From CAYFHQ01 sp964342805 (GTDB lineage Bacteria > Bacillota > Clostridia > Peptostreptococcales > Acidaminobacteraceae): DNA of 33,456 nt. The translations under genes and the position numbers were made by a program. Each line of letters opens with the position of its first letter. Position 1 is the first letter of the stretch. The stretch is from assembly GCA_964342805.1 (NCBI GenBank), contig CAYFHQ010000032.1:1-33456 (forward strand). Direction: 5' to 3'. Positions 16,490 to 26,200 of this stretch are shown here, one piece after another. The notes under the pieces were generated by a model. It did not search any database. It was not told where the DNA came from and saw only the letters and a list, made by a program, of their open reading frames with translations.

Positions 16490-19018
16490 TTAAGCTATAC
16501 CCTCTTCCACATCACAAGCCAGAAAAACAGTGAACTTGGCTTCCTTGTTTTTTGTACTCTCACAGTGGATAGCCCCATTGAACTTGTGGGTGACCAGGTT
16601 GTAGACCAAGTACATGCCCAGGCCAGTTCCACCGCTCCCACGGGTGGTGGTATAGAAGGGATCAAAAATATGTTTGCAGACGTAGTCGTCCATACCGTGG
16701 CCATCGTCCGTATAAATGATTTGCAGGCCGTTAACCCGCTGTTCAACTGCGATGTGAATGTGTAGCCGTTCTCCAGTATAACCATGGATTTTACTGTTGA
16801 GGATCAGGTTGGTCAGGATCTGAGAATAGGCTCCTGGGAAACTGTTGACCCGAAGGGTCTCGTCTCCTGACACCTGGACGTCTGCATCAATTCGTTTCAG
16901 TTCAGGTTGCAGACTCATGATGATTTCTTTTGTATACTCCACCACCCTAAATGTACGCTGGACTTCAGAGGACTGGTCGGCCGACACCCGCTTAAAGCTA
17001 TTGATTAACCAGGAGGCCTTTTCCAAGTTGTGGTGGAGGATCTGACTGGCTTCCTCTATCTTTCCTATGGTCGATTCAAAGTGGGTTTTCGTTAGGGCCC
17101 CAGCCTCATACTTGGTCTTAAAGTCTTTGGTTAACTGGCCAATGTAAGAGGAAGTGGTAACCCCATTCCCAAGGGGGGTGTTGACTTCGTGGGCGACGCC
17201 TGTGACCAGGGCACCCAGGGAGGCCATTTTTTCTGATCGGATCAGTTCTTGCTGGGTGAGTTGAAGTTCATCCAGGGTTGCTTGGAGTTCCTCATTCATA
17301 GCCAAGAGGTCCTGGGTTCGTTCTTGGATTCGGTCTTCCAAGGTAAAATTCAGTTGGGCCAATTCTTCAGAGGTCTTTCGTATGTCATGGATGTCTGTCA
17401 GGGTCCCAATCATCCGCAGGGGGAGACCCTGGTCGCCTGTGGCGATGACCCTGGCCTTGCAGTGGAACCAGCGGGCATGGCCCTTGGTGGACATGGCCAT
17501 GATTTCCATGTCCAGATGGTCGATCTCGCCTGCGATCATTTGGTCGATCCTGGACATAAAGTCTTGGCGATAGCCCTCTAAAATCAACTGGTAGAGGTAG
17601 TGTAAAGAGTCTGTTGTGGTCATGTAGCCTTCATCCAGAGACCTGGATAGTTTCGGGTTTAAGTAAAGGACTTCGTCTCGGGGATAGTAGTCCCAGAAGC
17701 CATCGTTGGTCAGTTCAAAGGCCCTTTGGAGGCGGTCTTCACTGTCGGCCAGTGACTTACGACTCTCCAGGTATCCAGCCATGGCACTTTCTTTTTGTGC
17801 CGTTTCATCCCGATTGGTGACCAGGGCTTGTTCAGAGAGTTTGGATATGGCACTTTCGTGGCGCTGGACGACATTTGATGGGTCGATGATATGGTGGAGG
17901 GTTTGTAGCATGTCCAAAACAGCCCGGGTGATCATACCAATCTCGTCTTTCCTTTGGGCACTGGCGTCCAAGCGGCCATCGTAGGTATATCCTTGGTGAT
18001 CTGCTTGTTCTAAGAGGCCTGCCAAGGTGCGAAGAGGTTCAACCACTTGGTTGGTTACAATAGTACTTAAAAGGAAAACCGTTGCCCAAATGAAGGCAAA
18101 AACAGCAAATATGGTGAACTCAATGGTATTTAAAGAGGATAGGACGCTGTTGGCCGGGTAGATAGCTATGATTTTCCACTGGGAAGCGGGTTCAACCATG
18201 GAATGGTAGTAATACTTGACATCAGAGGTAAACTGGCCAAATGCACTTACTGTCTCCTCTTGGTCAATGGGTATTTTAAGGCCAATCATATCCAAGCGGT
18301 GGAGGGTCCATTGGTCATTGAAGGGGTTGATGAGTATTTTCTCCTCTTGGCTCAGCACGATTAAATGACCGTCGTTGGGCAGGGTCAAGTGGCCCAAGTC
18401 TGTAGCCAATTGTTCCAGTGAGACCGTAATCCCAAGAACACCTTCCTGGCCACTTTCTAGTGTGACAGGCATGGTTACACTGACCACCAGGTCTGAGGTC
18501 ACAGACGTTCGGTAGGGTTCAGTGATGAAAACGTCTCCGGCTTTTAGGGTGTCCCGATACCAGGGCCTTGTTCGGGGATCATAGGCTGTGGAAGGTTGGA
18601 AAGCTGGGTATTCTATATAAGTCCCGTCGTCTAGGCCTAAGAAGACAAAATGAATACTGTCCTGGGTTTGCTTCATGTTGTCGAACATTTTACTAACCCG
18701 GAGTTCACCTTCAGTGGGAGGTCCTGGGGAGGAAGGGTCTGTATAGGTTCGAAGGTCTCCTGACTCCAGTCCTTGAATGGCAGATGACCTGGAGAGAAAG
18801 GCAATTCGATCAGACATGTTGACAGAAATATCTTGGTGAATTTGGTCTGTAATTTGTTGTAGGGCAAGGGCACTACTTTCAAAGTTCTCTGCAAGCAGTT
18901 TGTCTGACAGGTAGTAGTGGAGAGCAAAGGCTCCCAATACCAAGGGAATAATAAAGCTTAGAGAGATCAGAAGGAGTACGCGGGACCGTAAACTCACCTC
19001 TTTTTGTGGCAATTTCAT
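16490..19018 (-). CDS. Membrane Cache-PAS sensor histidine kinase
   Basis: An 842-residue transmembrane kinase. TM1 is at about 13-35 and TM2 at 299-322. Between them lies an extracellular dCache sensor with the YDPRTRPWY motif (146-154) and EPYRTS (167-172). A HAMP-like segment (322-375), PAS domain (about 427-550) and coiled coil (550-597) follow. The phospho-acceptor H610 sits in SLGALVTGVAHEVNTPLG, and the ATPase domain has NLILNSKIHG, DDGHGM and GGTGLGMYLV. There is no receiver or HPt domain, and no response regulator gene adjoins, so the partner is elsewhere. In amino-acid-binding dCache domains the PYxD aspartate helps hold the ligand amine; here that position is T171, so the ligand may differ. 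GGAGGAAAG precedes the ATG. Confidence 0.9.
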   Translation of the reverse strand: MKLPQKEVSLRSRVLLLISLSFIIPLVLGAFALHYYLSDKLLAENFESSALALQQITDQIHQDISVNMSDRIAFLSRSSAIQGLESGDLRTYTDPSSPGPPTEGELRVSKMFDNMKQTQDSIHFVFLGLDDGTYIEYPAFQPSTAYDPRTRPWYRDTLKAGDVFITEPYRTSVTSDLVVSVTMPVTLESGQEGVLGITVSLEQLATDLGHLTLPNDGHLIVLSQEEKILINPFNDQWTLHRLDMIGLKIPIDQEETVSAFGQFTSDVKYYYHSMVEPASQWKIIAIYPANSVLSSLNTIEFTIFAVFAFIWATVFLLSTIVTNQVVEPLRTLAGLLEQADHQGYTYDGRLDASAQRKDEIGMITRAVLDMLQTLHHIIDPSNVVQRHESAISKLSEQALVTNRDETAQKESAMAGYLESRKSLADSEDRLQRAFELTNDGFWDYYPRDEVLYLNPKLSRSLDEGYMTTTDSLHYLYQLILEGYRQDFMSRIDQMIAGEIDHLDMEIMAMSTKGHARWFHCKARVIATGDQGLPLRMIGTLTDIHDIRKTSEELAQLNFTLEDRIQERTQDLLAMNEELQATLDELQLTQQELIRSEKMASLGALVTGVAHEVNTPLGNGVTTSSYIGQLTKDFKTKYEAGALTKTHFESTIGKIEEASQILHHNLEKASWLINSFKRVSADQSSEVQRTFRVVEYTKEIIMSLQPELKRIDADVQVSGDETLRVNSFPGAYSQILTNLILNSKIHGYTGERLHIHIAVEQRVNGLQIIYTDDGHGMDDYVCKHIFDPFYTTTRGSGGTGLGMYLVYNLVTHKFNGAIHCESTKNKEAKFTVFLACDVEEGIA

Positions 19019-19047
19019 GACTTTCCTCCAGTATTTTTTATAGGTTT

Positions 19048-19053
19048 ATTATA
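19048..19053 (-). promoter_or_regulatory. Possible -10 for the Cache kinase
   Basis: On the minus strand TATAAT lies 30 bases before the kinase start codon. The -35 position reads ATGATT, a poor match, so the promoter may need an activator. Confidence 0.45.
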
Positions 19054-19086
19054 CCGTTTTCTTAAAAAATAATCATGGGAAAGTGC

Positions 19087-19115
19087 TTGCATAAACATGA
19101 AAGCCCCTGTATACT
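19087..19115 (+). promoter_or_regulatory. Promoter of an orphan short transcript
   Basis: TTGCAT, 17 bases, TATACT: a near-consensus promoter in the gap between the kinase and argG. The expected start of transcription is near 19122, before a GGAGGG ribosome site. Confidence 0.65.
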
Positions 19116-19144
19116 TAGTGACAGTACACAAAACGGAGGGGCCT

Positions 19145-19378
19145 ATGCTTAACGTGCTGCAGAGATGGTACAAGCTGAGAATGGGGCGACGACCGCTATT
19201 TGTCATGCCGTCAACGCCCAAAATGAAAACCACAGACCATGTGGTTTTTTGTGGTTGCAGAATTATTGCATGGATTGTAACCCCTCCAGGTGCTGGCGTA
19301 ACGATGAATGATCTAAAAAAATGTATACATTTTTCAGCAAACAGGTTCCCTTTGGAGACCTGTTTTTTGTTGCCATGA
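19145..19378 (+). CDS. Possible small protein or leader ORF, 77 aa
   Basis: The ATG at 19145 follows GGAGGG by four bases and lies about 24 bases after a predicted transcription start, so initiation signals are good. The product begins MLNVLQRWYKLRMGRRPL and is basic, with cysteines in VVFCGCR and KKC. I recognise no family. Two terminator-like hairpins (19226-19250 and 19339-19368) fall inside the reading frame, so full translation would need the ribosome to follow polymerase closely. Alternatives are a short leader peptide or a non-coding RNA of about 130 or 250 bases. Four arginine codons in the first 16 positions, upstream of argG, are suggestive but not proof of an attenuator, since argG has its own promoter. 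Confidence 0.35.
   Translation: MLNVLQRWYKLRMGRRPLFVMPSTPKMKTTDHVVFCGCRIIAWIVTPPGAGVTMNDLKKCIHFSANRFPLETCFLLP
19226..19250 (+). terminator. First terminator of the orphan transcript
   Basis: AAAACCACA and TGTGGTTTT form a 9-bp stem with a 5-base loop, giving a run of six T residues at the 3' side. Confidence 0.65.
19339..19368 (+). terminator. Second terminator of the orphan transcript
   Basis: AAACAGGT pairs with ACCTGTTT, with a TCC/GGA extension toward the loop, and the right arm runs into six T residues. It insulates argG from upstream transcription. Confidence 0.75.
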
Positions 19379-19460
19379 TTCATCCATCCCATTATATAAG
19401 AAGGGATATTCATACCCCTGGATAAGGAGGTGAAAAAAGAAAAAAATCGTGAAAAAACTC

Positions 19461-19489
19461 TTGATTGCATAGGTAGAAGTGGTTATACT
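19461..19489 (+). promoter_or_regulatory. Promoter of argG-argH-carA-carB
   Basis: TTGATT, 17 bases, TATACT, with transcription expected near 19496 and a leader of under 30 bases. The hexamers and spacing are identical to the argC promoter. On the minus strand TGCATAAATATTTG (19493-19506) is a weak ARG-box-like match covering the start point. Confidence 0.7.
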
Positions 19490-19522
19490 GAAACAAATAT
19501 TTATGCATTAGGAGGTATAATT

Positions 19523-20755
19523 ATGAATAGAAAGATTGTTCTTGCATACTCAGGTGGCTTAGACACATCCGTCATATTGAAGTGGTTAGAGGTAGAGAAG
19601 GGCTACGATGTTATTGCTGTGTGTGTAGGTGTCGGTCAAAAGGAAGACTATGGTGCCGTGAAGCAAAAAGCCCTGAGTACGGGCGCATCCAAGGCCTATG
19701 TGGTCAATGTTCAGGCAGAATTTGTGGAAGACTATATCCTGCCAGGTCTCAAGGCAGGTGCAGTTTACGAAGACGAATATTTGTTGGGGACAGCATTTGC
19801 ACGACCACTCATTGCGAAAAAACTTGTTGAAATCGCAGAGGCGGAAGGGGCTGAAGCTATCGCCCACGGTTGTACGGGCAAGGGCAACGACCAGGTTCGT
19901 TTTGAGACAAGTATTATGGCCTTGAACCCAAACCTAAAGGTGATCGCTCCGTGGAGAGAATGGAGTCTGAAGTCCCGTGAGGACTGCATTGACTATGCCA
20001 AGGCCCATCATATTCCCATTCCAGTGACCAAAAAAGACATATATTCCAGGGACGAAAACCTGTGGCATTTGAGCCATGAAGGCGGCATTCTGGAGGACAC
20101 TTGGAACGAGCATGAGGCGAGCATGTATAAGCTCACAGTTCCAGCTGACCAGGCACCAGAAACCCCCGAAGTGATCAGCATTTCCTTTGAAGCAGGGACG
20201 CCTATTGCAATAAATGGGACTAGCCTGTCTCCTTTGGAACTGGTCCTCAAACTCAATGACCTGGCAGGTAAACACGGTGTAGGGGTTATTGACATCGTGG
20301 AAAATCGTCTGGTGGGTATGAAGTCCAGGGGGGTCTATGAAACTCCTGGTGGGACCGTGCTTTATGCAGCCCACAAGGCCCTTGAAAAGCTGGTCCTTGA
20401 CCGGTCGACCCTGAGTTTTAAAAAGACCCTAGCCCACAAGTATGCCGAACTGGTTTACGATGGCCTGTGGTTTTCCCCCTTAAGGGAGGCCATGGATGCC
20501 TTTGTCGACCAGACCCAGTCCCAGGTAACCGGTGTGGTGAAAATGAAGTTGTTCAAGGGGTCTTGTAGCCTTGTGGGAAGCCAGTCTCCCTATAGTCTTT
20601 TCGACGAAGCCTTTGTTACTTTTGGAGAGGACGAGGTCTACAACCAGTACCATGCTGAAGGATTTATCCAGTTGTTTGGCCTCCCACTGAAAATCAGAGC
20701 CCTCCACCAGCAAGAAAGAGAGGCAAAGATGAACAAGAAGGGAATAGCCATATGA
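19523..20755 (+). CDS. argG: Argininosuccinate synthase
   Basis: A 410-residue enzyme that condenses citrulline and aspartate with ATP to argininosuccinate. The start is ATG 19523, directly after GGAGGTATAATT; the frame is open upstream to 19430, but that part crosses the promoter. The PP-loop AYSGGLDTS is at residues 8-16. AHGCTGKGNDQVRFE and APWREWSLKSREDCIDYA are the classic citrulline/aspartate region motifs, and SRDENLWHLSHEGG and PGGTVLYAAHKALE also fit. It leads an operon in which argH overlaps by four bases. Length and motifs are normal. Confidence 0.98.
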   Translation: MNRKIVLAYSGGLDTSVILKWLEVEKGYDVIAVCVGVGQKEDYGAVKQKALSTGASKAYVVNVQAEFVEDYILPGLKAGAVYEDEYLLGTAFARPLIAKKLVEIAEAEGAEAIAHGCTGKGNDQVRFETSIMALNPNLKVIAPWREWSLKSREDCIDYAKAHHIPIPVTKKDIYSRDENLWHLSHEGGILEDTWNEHEASMYKLTVPADQAPETPEVISISFEAGTPIAINGTSLSPLELVLKLNDLAGKHGVGVIDIVENRLVGMKSRGVYETPGGTVLYAAHKALEKLVLDRSTLSFKKTLAHKYAELVYDGLWFSPLREAMDAFVDQTQSQVTGVVKMKLFKGSCSLVGSQSPYSLFDEAFVTFGEDEVYNQYHAEGFIQLFGLPLKIRALHQQEREAKMNKKGIAI

Positions 20756-22137
20756 AGGCCTGGGGTGGAAGGTTTACAGCAAACACAGCAGCCATAATGG
20801 AGGCCTTTAACAACTCCATTTCCTTTGACTGGGAGTTGTACGCCCAAGACATTCAAGGGTCAAAAGTCCACGCGACCATGCTTGGCAAAATCGGTGTTCT
20901 AACAGAAGTAGAAGTGGACCAGCTCCACCAGGCCCTTGACGACCTCCTTGTTTCTTTCCAGGAGGGGAACCTTCATCTGACCCAGGACCATGAGGATATT
21001 CATATGAACATCGAAGCCCTTTTGGTTCAAAAACTGGGGCCGCTGGGGAAGAAACTCCACACAGCTAGGAGCAGAAATGACCAGGTGGCATATGATTTTA
21101 AGTCCTATGTGAAGAATCAGGTCGAGGGCCATCTCAACCAACTGGAGGGCTTCCTAAAAGTGATCATCAGGGTCAGTGAAGTCCACATGGACTATATCCT
21201 TCCCGGGGTGACCCACTTGCAACCGGCCCAACCGGTCCGTCTGAGTTTCCACCTCATGGCCTATGGCCAAATGGTCAAGCGGGATATGGAGAGAATGGCA
21301 GATCTCCTTAAACGGATGGATGAATGTCCCTTGGGAGCAGGGGCCCTGGCCGGGACCAGCTACCCGACGGACCGCTGGTACACAGCACAGGCCTTAGGGT
21401 ATGCCCAGCCGACAGCCAATGCCATGGACAGTGTAAGTGACCGAGACTTTGCCATTGAGTACTTGTCGGTCGCTTCCATGATTTTTATGCACTTGTCCCG
21501 GTTGGCAGAGGAGGTCATCCTTTGGTCCAGTGGACCCTATGGTTTTATGGAACTGGATGACCGCTATGCAACAGGGTCTAGCATTATGCCCCAGAAGAAA
21601 AACCCCGACGCTGCAGAACTCATCCGAGGCAAGACGGGGACGGTTTACGGTAGACTCATGGGTTTCCTATCCATGATGAAGGCCCTGCCCATGGCCTATA
21701 ACAAGGACATGCAGGAGGACAAGGTCCCCGTATTTCAAACGGCCAAGGACCTGACCCTATCCATCAAGATTTTTTCTGCCATGCTAGAAACGGCCACCTT
21801 TAACAAGGAAAACATGGCCAGGGCTGCAATCTATGGTTACATCAATGCCACAGACGCAGCTGACTATTTGGTAGAAAAAGGGCTGCCCTTCCGTGACGCC
21901 CACAAGGTAGTGGGTCAACTGGTTCAACTGGCCATCCAAACAAGACGGGGACTCACAGACCTGACCCTGGAAGAGTACCAGCTCCATTGCATGCTCTTCC
22001 AGGCTGACGTCTTTCAAAGACTTGACCTGGAAACCTGTATAGAAGCAAAACAATCCTACGGTTCAACAGCAAGAAAACAAGTGACCCACTCCATAACCAT
22101 CATGAAGGAGTGGTTAAAAAGTAGGAGGAAAGAATGA
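20752..22137 (+). CDS. argH: Argininosuccinate lyase
   Basis: A 461-residue enzyme of the fumarase/aspartase superfamily that splits argininosuccinate into arginine and fumarate. It begins MKAWGGRF, the standard ArgH N-terminus. Motifs include EDIHMNIE, HTARSRNDQVA at 103-113, the catalytic THLQPAQP at 154-161 and the superfamily signature GSSIMPQKKNP at 275-285 with its flexible-loop serines. Its ATG overlaps the argG stop, and its stop overlaps the carA start, so translation of argG, argH and carA is coupled. This is the last step of arginine synthesis. Nothing is missing from the active site. Confidence 0.97.
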   Translation: MKAWGGRFTANTAAIMEAFNNSISFDWELYAQDIQGSKVHATMLGKIGVLTEVEVDQLHQALDDLLVSFQEGNLHLTQDHEDIHMNIEALLVQKLGPLGKKLHTARSRNDQVAYDFKSYVKNQVEGHLNQLEGFLKVIIRVSEVHMDYILPGVTHLQPAQPVRLSFHLMAYGQMVKRDMERMADLLKRMDECPLGAGALAGTSYPTDRWYTAQALGYAQPTANAMDSVSDRDFAIEYLSVASMIFMHLSRLAEEVILWSSGPYGFMELDDRYATGSSIMPQKKNPDAAELIRGKTGTVYGRLMGFLSMMKALPMAYNKDMQEDKVPVFQTAKDLTLSIKIFSAMLETATFNKENMARAAIYGYINATDAADYLVEKGLPFRDAHKVVGQLVQLAIQTRRGLTDLTLEEYQLHCMLFQADVFQRLDLETCIEAKQSYGSTARKQVTHSITIMKEWLKSRRKE

Positions 22138-23207
22138 AAAAAGGAAAGCTGATTTTGGCAGACGGTACAACTTATGAGGGACGTCTCATCGGCAATACCA
22201 CGGCCCTGTCTGGGGAAGTGGTCTTTAACACCAGCATGACAGGTTACCAGGAAATACTAACGGACCCCTCCTATTATGGACAGATCGTGGTCATGACCTA
22301 TCCATTGATCGGTAACTATGGTGTCCATCCTGACGATAACCAGTCGCCTAAGTCCACGGTAAGGGGCTTTATTGTCCGGGAGGCCCATGACGACCACGAC
22401 CACTGGCGGAGTGTACAGAGTCTAGATCAATTTCTTGACCAACAAGGCATAGTGGCCATCGATGGCATTGACACCCGGGCAGTGACCAAAAAGATCCGGG
22501 AACAAGGCATGATGGCAGGGCGCATCGTCCCGGAGGACTATCCGACAGCAGCTGTAATTGACCACCTCAAGGGCTTTCAGCTCACGGGGGCAGTTGAAGC
22601 TGTGACCACCAATGAGGTTTATAGCCTAAGACCTGATACCCCATGTGGCAAGCATGTGGTGGTCATGGATTTTGGCATAAAGGAAAACATACTTCGGTCC
22701 CTCCTGGCCCAGGGCTTTGACCTAACGGTGGTTCCAGCCCAGACCAGTGCAAGGGACATCAAAGGGCTAAACCCAGACGGGATCTTTTTGTCCAATGGAC
22801 CTGGAGATCCCATGGAGCTAGCCGGCGTTGTGGACACCGTGTCCCAGCTCATGGGCTACCGACCCATTTTCGGTATTTGCTTAGGCCACCAGCTGCTGGC
22901 CCTTGCTTATGGGGGCAAGACTGAAAAACTCCCCTATGGTCACCGGGGAGGCAACCACCCCGTGAAAGACTATGCAAGGGACAAGGTCTTCATTACCTCA
23001 CAAAATCACGGGTATGTAGTGGTTGAAACCTCCCTTGATCCAAGCAAGGTGCAGGTGACCCATAGAAATGTCAACGATGGTTCCATTGAAGGCCTGGCCC
23101 ACAAGGACTATCCAATCTTCAGTGTCCAGTACCACCCAGAGGCGTCGCCGGGTCCCAAGGACTCCGCCTACCTATTTGAACAGTTTCACCAACTACTAAT
23201 GGATTAA
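22134..23207 (+). CDS. carA: Carbamoyl-phosphate synthase, small (glutaminase) subunit
   Basis: A 357-residue class I glutamine amidotransferase. The N-terminal half carries the CPSase small-chain domain (FNTSMTGYQEILTDPSYYGQ). The C-terminal half has the nucleophile C249 in FGICLGHQ and the H334/E336 pair in YHPEASPGP. It releases ammonia from glutamine and channels it to CarB. The ATG overlaps the argH stop. Being joined to argGH with no pyrimidine gene nearby, this CPSase probably serves arginine synthesis in the main; that is inference. Confidence 0.96.
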   Translation: MKKGKLILADGTTYEGRLIGNTTALSGEVVFNTSMTGYQEILTDPSYYGQIVVMTYPLIGNYGVHPDDNQSPKSTVRGFIVREAHDDHDHWRSVQSLDQFLDQQGIVAIDGIDTRAVTKKIREQGMMAGRIVPEDYPTAAVIDHLKGFQLTGAVEAVTTNEVYSLRPDTPCGKHVVVMDFGIKENILRSLLAQGFDLTVVPAQTSARDIKGLNPDGIFLSNGPGDPMELAGVVDTVSQLMGYRPIFGICLGHQLLALAYGGKTEKLPYGHRGGNHPVKDYARDKVFITSQNHGYVVVETSLDPSKVQVTHRNVNDGSIEGLAHKDYPIFSVQYHPEASPGPKDSAYLFEQFHQLLMD

Positions 23208-23229
23208 CTGGCTCCTGAGAGGGTCAAAT

Positions 23230-23253
23230 CGCAGTGGGAAGAGCCCCACTGCG
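23230..23253 (+). other. Intercistronic hairpin between carA and carB
   Basis: CGCAGTGGG and CCCACTGCG form a perfect 9-bp stem with a 6-base loop in the 92-base gap between carA and carB. There is no U-tract, so it is not a typical terminator. It may set RNA stability or the ratio of the two subunits. Confidence 0.6.
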
Positions 23254-23299
23254 TGACGTTGTGAACAATGCCACGGGCACGCACGAAAGGGGAATTCCT

Positions 23300-26200
23300 A
23301 TGAAAACTTATAAAAAAATACTTGTGATTGGATCGGGTCCAATCATTATCGGACAAGGGGCAGAGTTTGACTACTCCGGTACCCAAGCCTGCAATGTCCT
23401 TAAAGAAGAGGGGATTGAGACCGTCTTGGTCAACAGCAATCCAGCAACCATCATGACAGACCAAACCGTAGCAGACAAGGTCTATATGGAGCCTCTTACA
23501 ACAGCCTTCCTAACAAAAATTATTGAAAAGGAACGGCCAGACGCCCTCATACCGGGTATGGGTGGCCAGACGGCCTTGAACCTGGCCATGTCCCTCTGGA
23601 AAGAAGGGGTCCTGGACCAGTTTGATGTGGAGGTTTTGGGAACCAGTCTAGAAGCCATAGAAGAGGCAGAAGATCGGGACCTGTTTAAGAGTGCCATGGA
23701 GCGCATCCAGCAACCGGTCATGGAAAGCCGGACCGCCTCCTCTGTGGAAGAAGCCGTGGCCATTGGCCTGGAAATTGGCCTTCCTGTTGTTGTTCGCCCG
23801 GCCTTTACCCTGGGTGGAACCGGCGGTGGCATCGTCGAAACAGTGGAAGAACTAAAGGATATCGCTGAAAAAGGGATAGAGTTTTCCATTGCTGACCAAG
23901 TGTTAATTGAAAAATCCATTAAGGGCTGGAAAGAAATCGAATACGAAATGATGCGGGACGCAAAGGGCACAACTATTGCCGTATGTAACATGGAGAACAT
24001 TGACCCCGTAGGCATTCACACAGGGGACAGCATTGTCGTAGCCCCCTCCCAGACCCTCAATGATCATGAATATCAGATGCTGAGAACAGCATCTATAGAA
24101 ATCGTAGACGCCTTGCAAATTCAAGGGGGATGCAATGTCCAGCTGGCCCTAAACCCCTCAAGCAAGGAATACTACATTATTGAAGTGAACCCCAGGGTCA
24201 GCCGGTCCTCCTCCCTGGCGTCCAAAGCAACCGGCTATCCCATAGCCAAGGTTGCGACAAAGATCGCCCTGGGCTACCACTTGGACCAAATCGAAAATGA
24301 TATCACAGGAAAGACCAAGGCTTGCTTTGAACCGGCCCTGGACTACTGTGTGGTCAAAATCCCCAAGTGGCCCTTCGACAAGTTCAAGGAAGCCAATGCC
24401 AGCCTGGGAACCATGATGATGGCAACTGGGGAAGTCATGGCCATTGGCAATACCTTTGAATCCGCCCTCCTAAAGGCCATCCGTTCCTGCGAAGACGGCC
24501 GTGAGAGCCTCCGCTGGGACTATGCGGCTAAGATGACCCTGGACCACTTGTTCATCCAATTGGACAAGGCGGACCACCAACGGATTTTCTATCTGGCTGA
24601 ACTCATGAGACGCCAGGTTGGCATCCCTAAGTTGCAGGCCCTGACGGGGATTGAGTGGTACTTTCTCAACAAGATCAAGGGCATCCTCCTCTTAGAAGCG
24701 ACCATCAAGGACCGGATGTTGGACTTTGTTGAACCGTCCACCATGGCCCTACTCAAGCAAAAGGGCTTTTCAGACCAAACAATTGCCTCCCTCCTCCTGG
24801 GGGTCAAGGCCAGTGACGTCCGCCAATGTCGATTATCCCACGGCATTCAACCCGCCTACAAGATGGTGGATACTTGCGGTGCAGAGTTCGAGGCCCAGTC
24901 TCCCTACTACTACTCCACCTACGACCAAGAGGACGAAGTGGTCCAGTTGGAAGGGGACAAAGTCGTTGTTATTGGCTCAGGGCCCATCCGAATTGGCCAG
25001 GGGGTCGAGTTTGACTACTGCTCCGTCCACGGTGTAAAGGCCTTAAAAGATGCGGGTTACCGGGGCTTTATAATCAATAACAACCCCGAGACGGTTTCCA
25101 CGGACTTTGACGTGTCTGACAGCCTCTTCTTTGAGCCGATCACGGCAGAAGACGTTCTCAATGTAGTGGACAGGATCGGTGCCAAGGGCGTCATTTTACA
25201 GTTTGGTGGTCAAACCGCTGTTAAACTGGCCAAGGCCATGGAGGAAAATGGTGTGACCATTTTAGGTACATCATTTGACGCTATCGACCAGACCGAGGAC
25301 AGGGACCGATTTATCCAGGGTATGGATGACCTGGGCCTGCCCTATCCCAAGGGAAGGGCCATTCGGTCATTGGAAGAAGGCCTAGTGGCAGCAGGGGATT
25401 TGGGCTACCCCTTGATGGTTCGTCCCTCCTATGTCATTGGAGGCCTGGGTATGGAAATTGTTCATGAAGTGGGCGAACTGACCAAGTATATCCAAAATGC
25501 CCTTGAGGAAGACCAGGACCAGACCATTTTGATAGACCAATACCTGTATGGCACTGAGGTGGAGGTGGACGCTGTTTCTGACGGGGAGGATGTACTCATC
25601 CCGGGGATCATGGAACACCTAGAAGCAGCAGGTGTCCATTCGGGTGACTCCATATCCATTTATCCACCGGTGCACTTGAGTCAGGACCAAAAGGACCAAA
25701 TCTACCAAATCACTCGGGCTGTAGCCAAGGGCTTTGGTTTGGTGGGGGTACTCAACATTCAGTTTGTCATCCAAGAGGGCAAGCTCTTCGTTTTGGAAGT
25801 GAATCCCCGGGCCTCACGAACGGTGCCCTTTATTAGTAAGGTGACTGACTTGCCGGTCATCGCCATTGCAACGGAAGTCATGCTGGGTAAAACCCTTTCT
25901 GAGTTACCATATGGGTGTGGTTTACACCCTGAACCGAGCTTCTATGCTGTAAAACACCCGGTGTTTTCCATGGAGAAGATCCTGGAAGCAGAGGTGGCTC
26001 TGGGTCCTGAAATGAAGTCCACCGGGGAAATATTGAGTATGGACCTAAGCCTGGACCATGCCCTCTATAAGGGGTTCACGGCCAGTTTGGGAAGACCGCT
26101 GGTGGGCAAAACTTTACTGGTTTCATTGCCTGATGCCAGTAAAGAGGACTTCGGGGCTGAGGCCTTGGCACTTTCGGCTACAGGCTACAAGTTGATGGCG

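Noticed and set aside
19141..19250. T-box leader for argG
   Set aside because: The conserved T-box core (GGGTGGNACCGCG type) is absent and argG has its own promoter downstream.
19015..19470. 151-codon minus-strand open frame opposite the orphan transcript
   Set aside because: It runs through two terminators and the argG promoter, has no ribosome site and its composition does not look like a protein.
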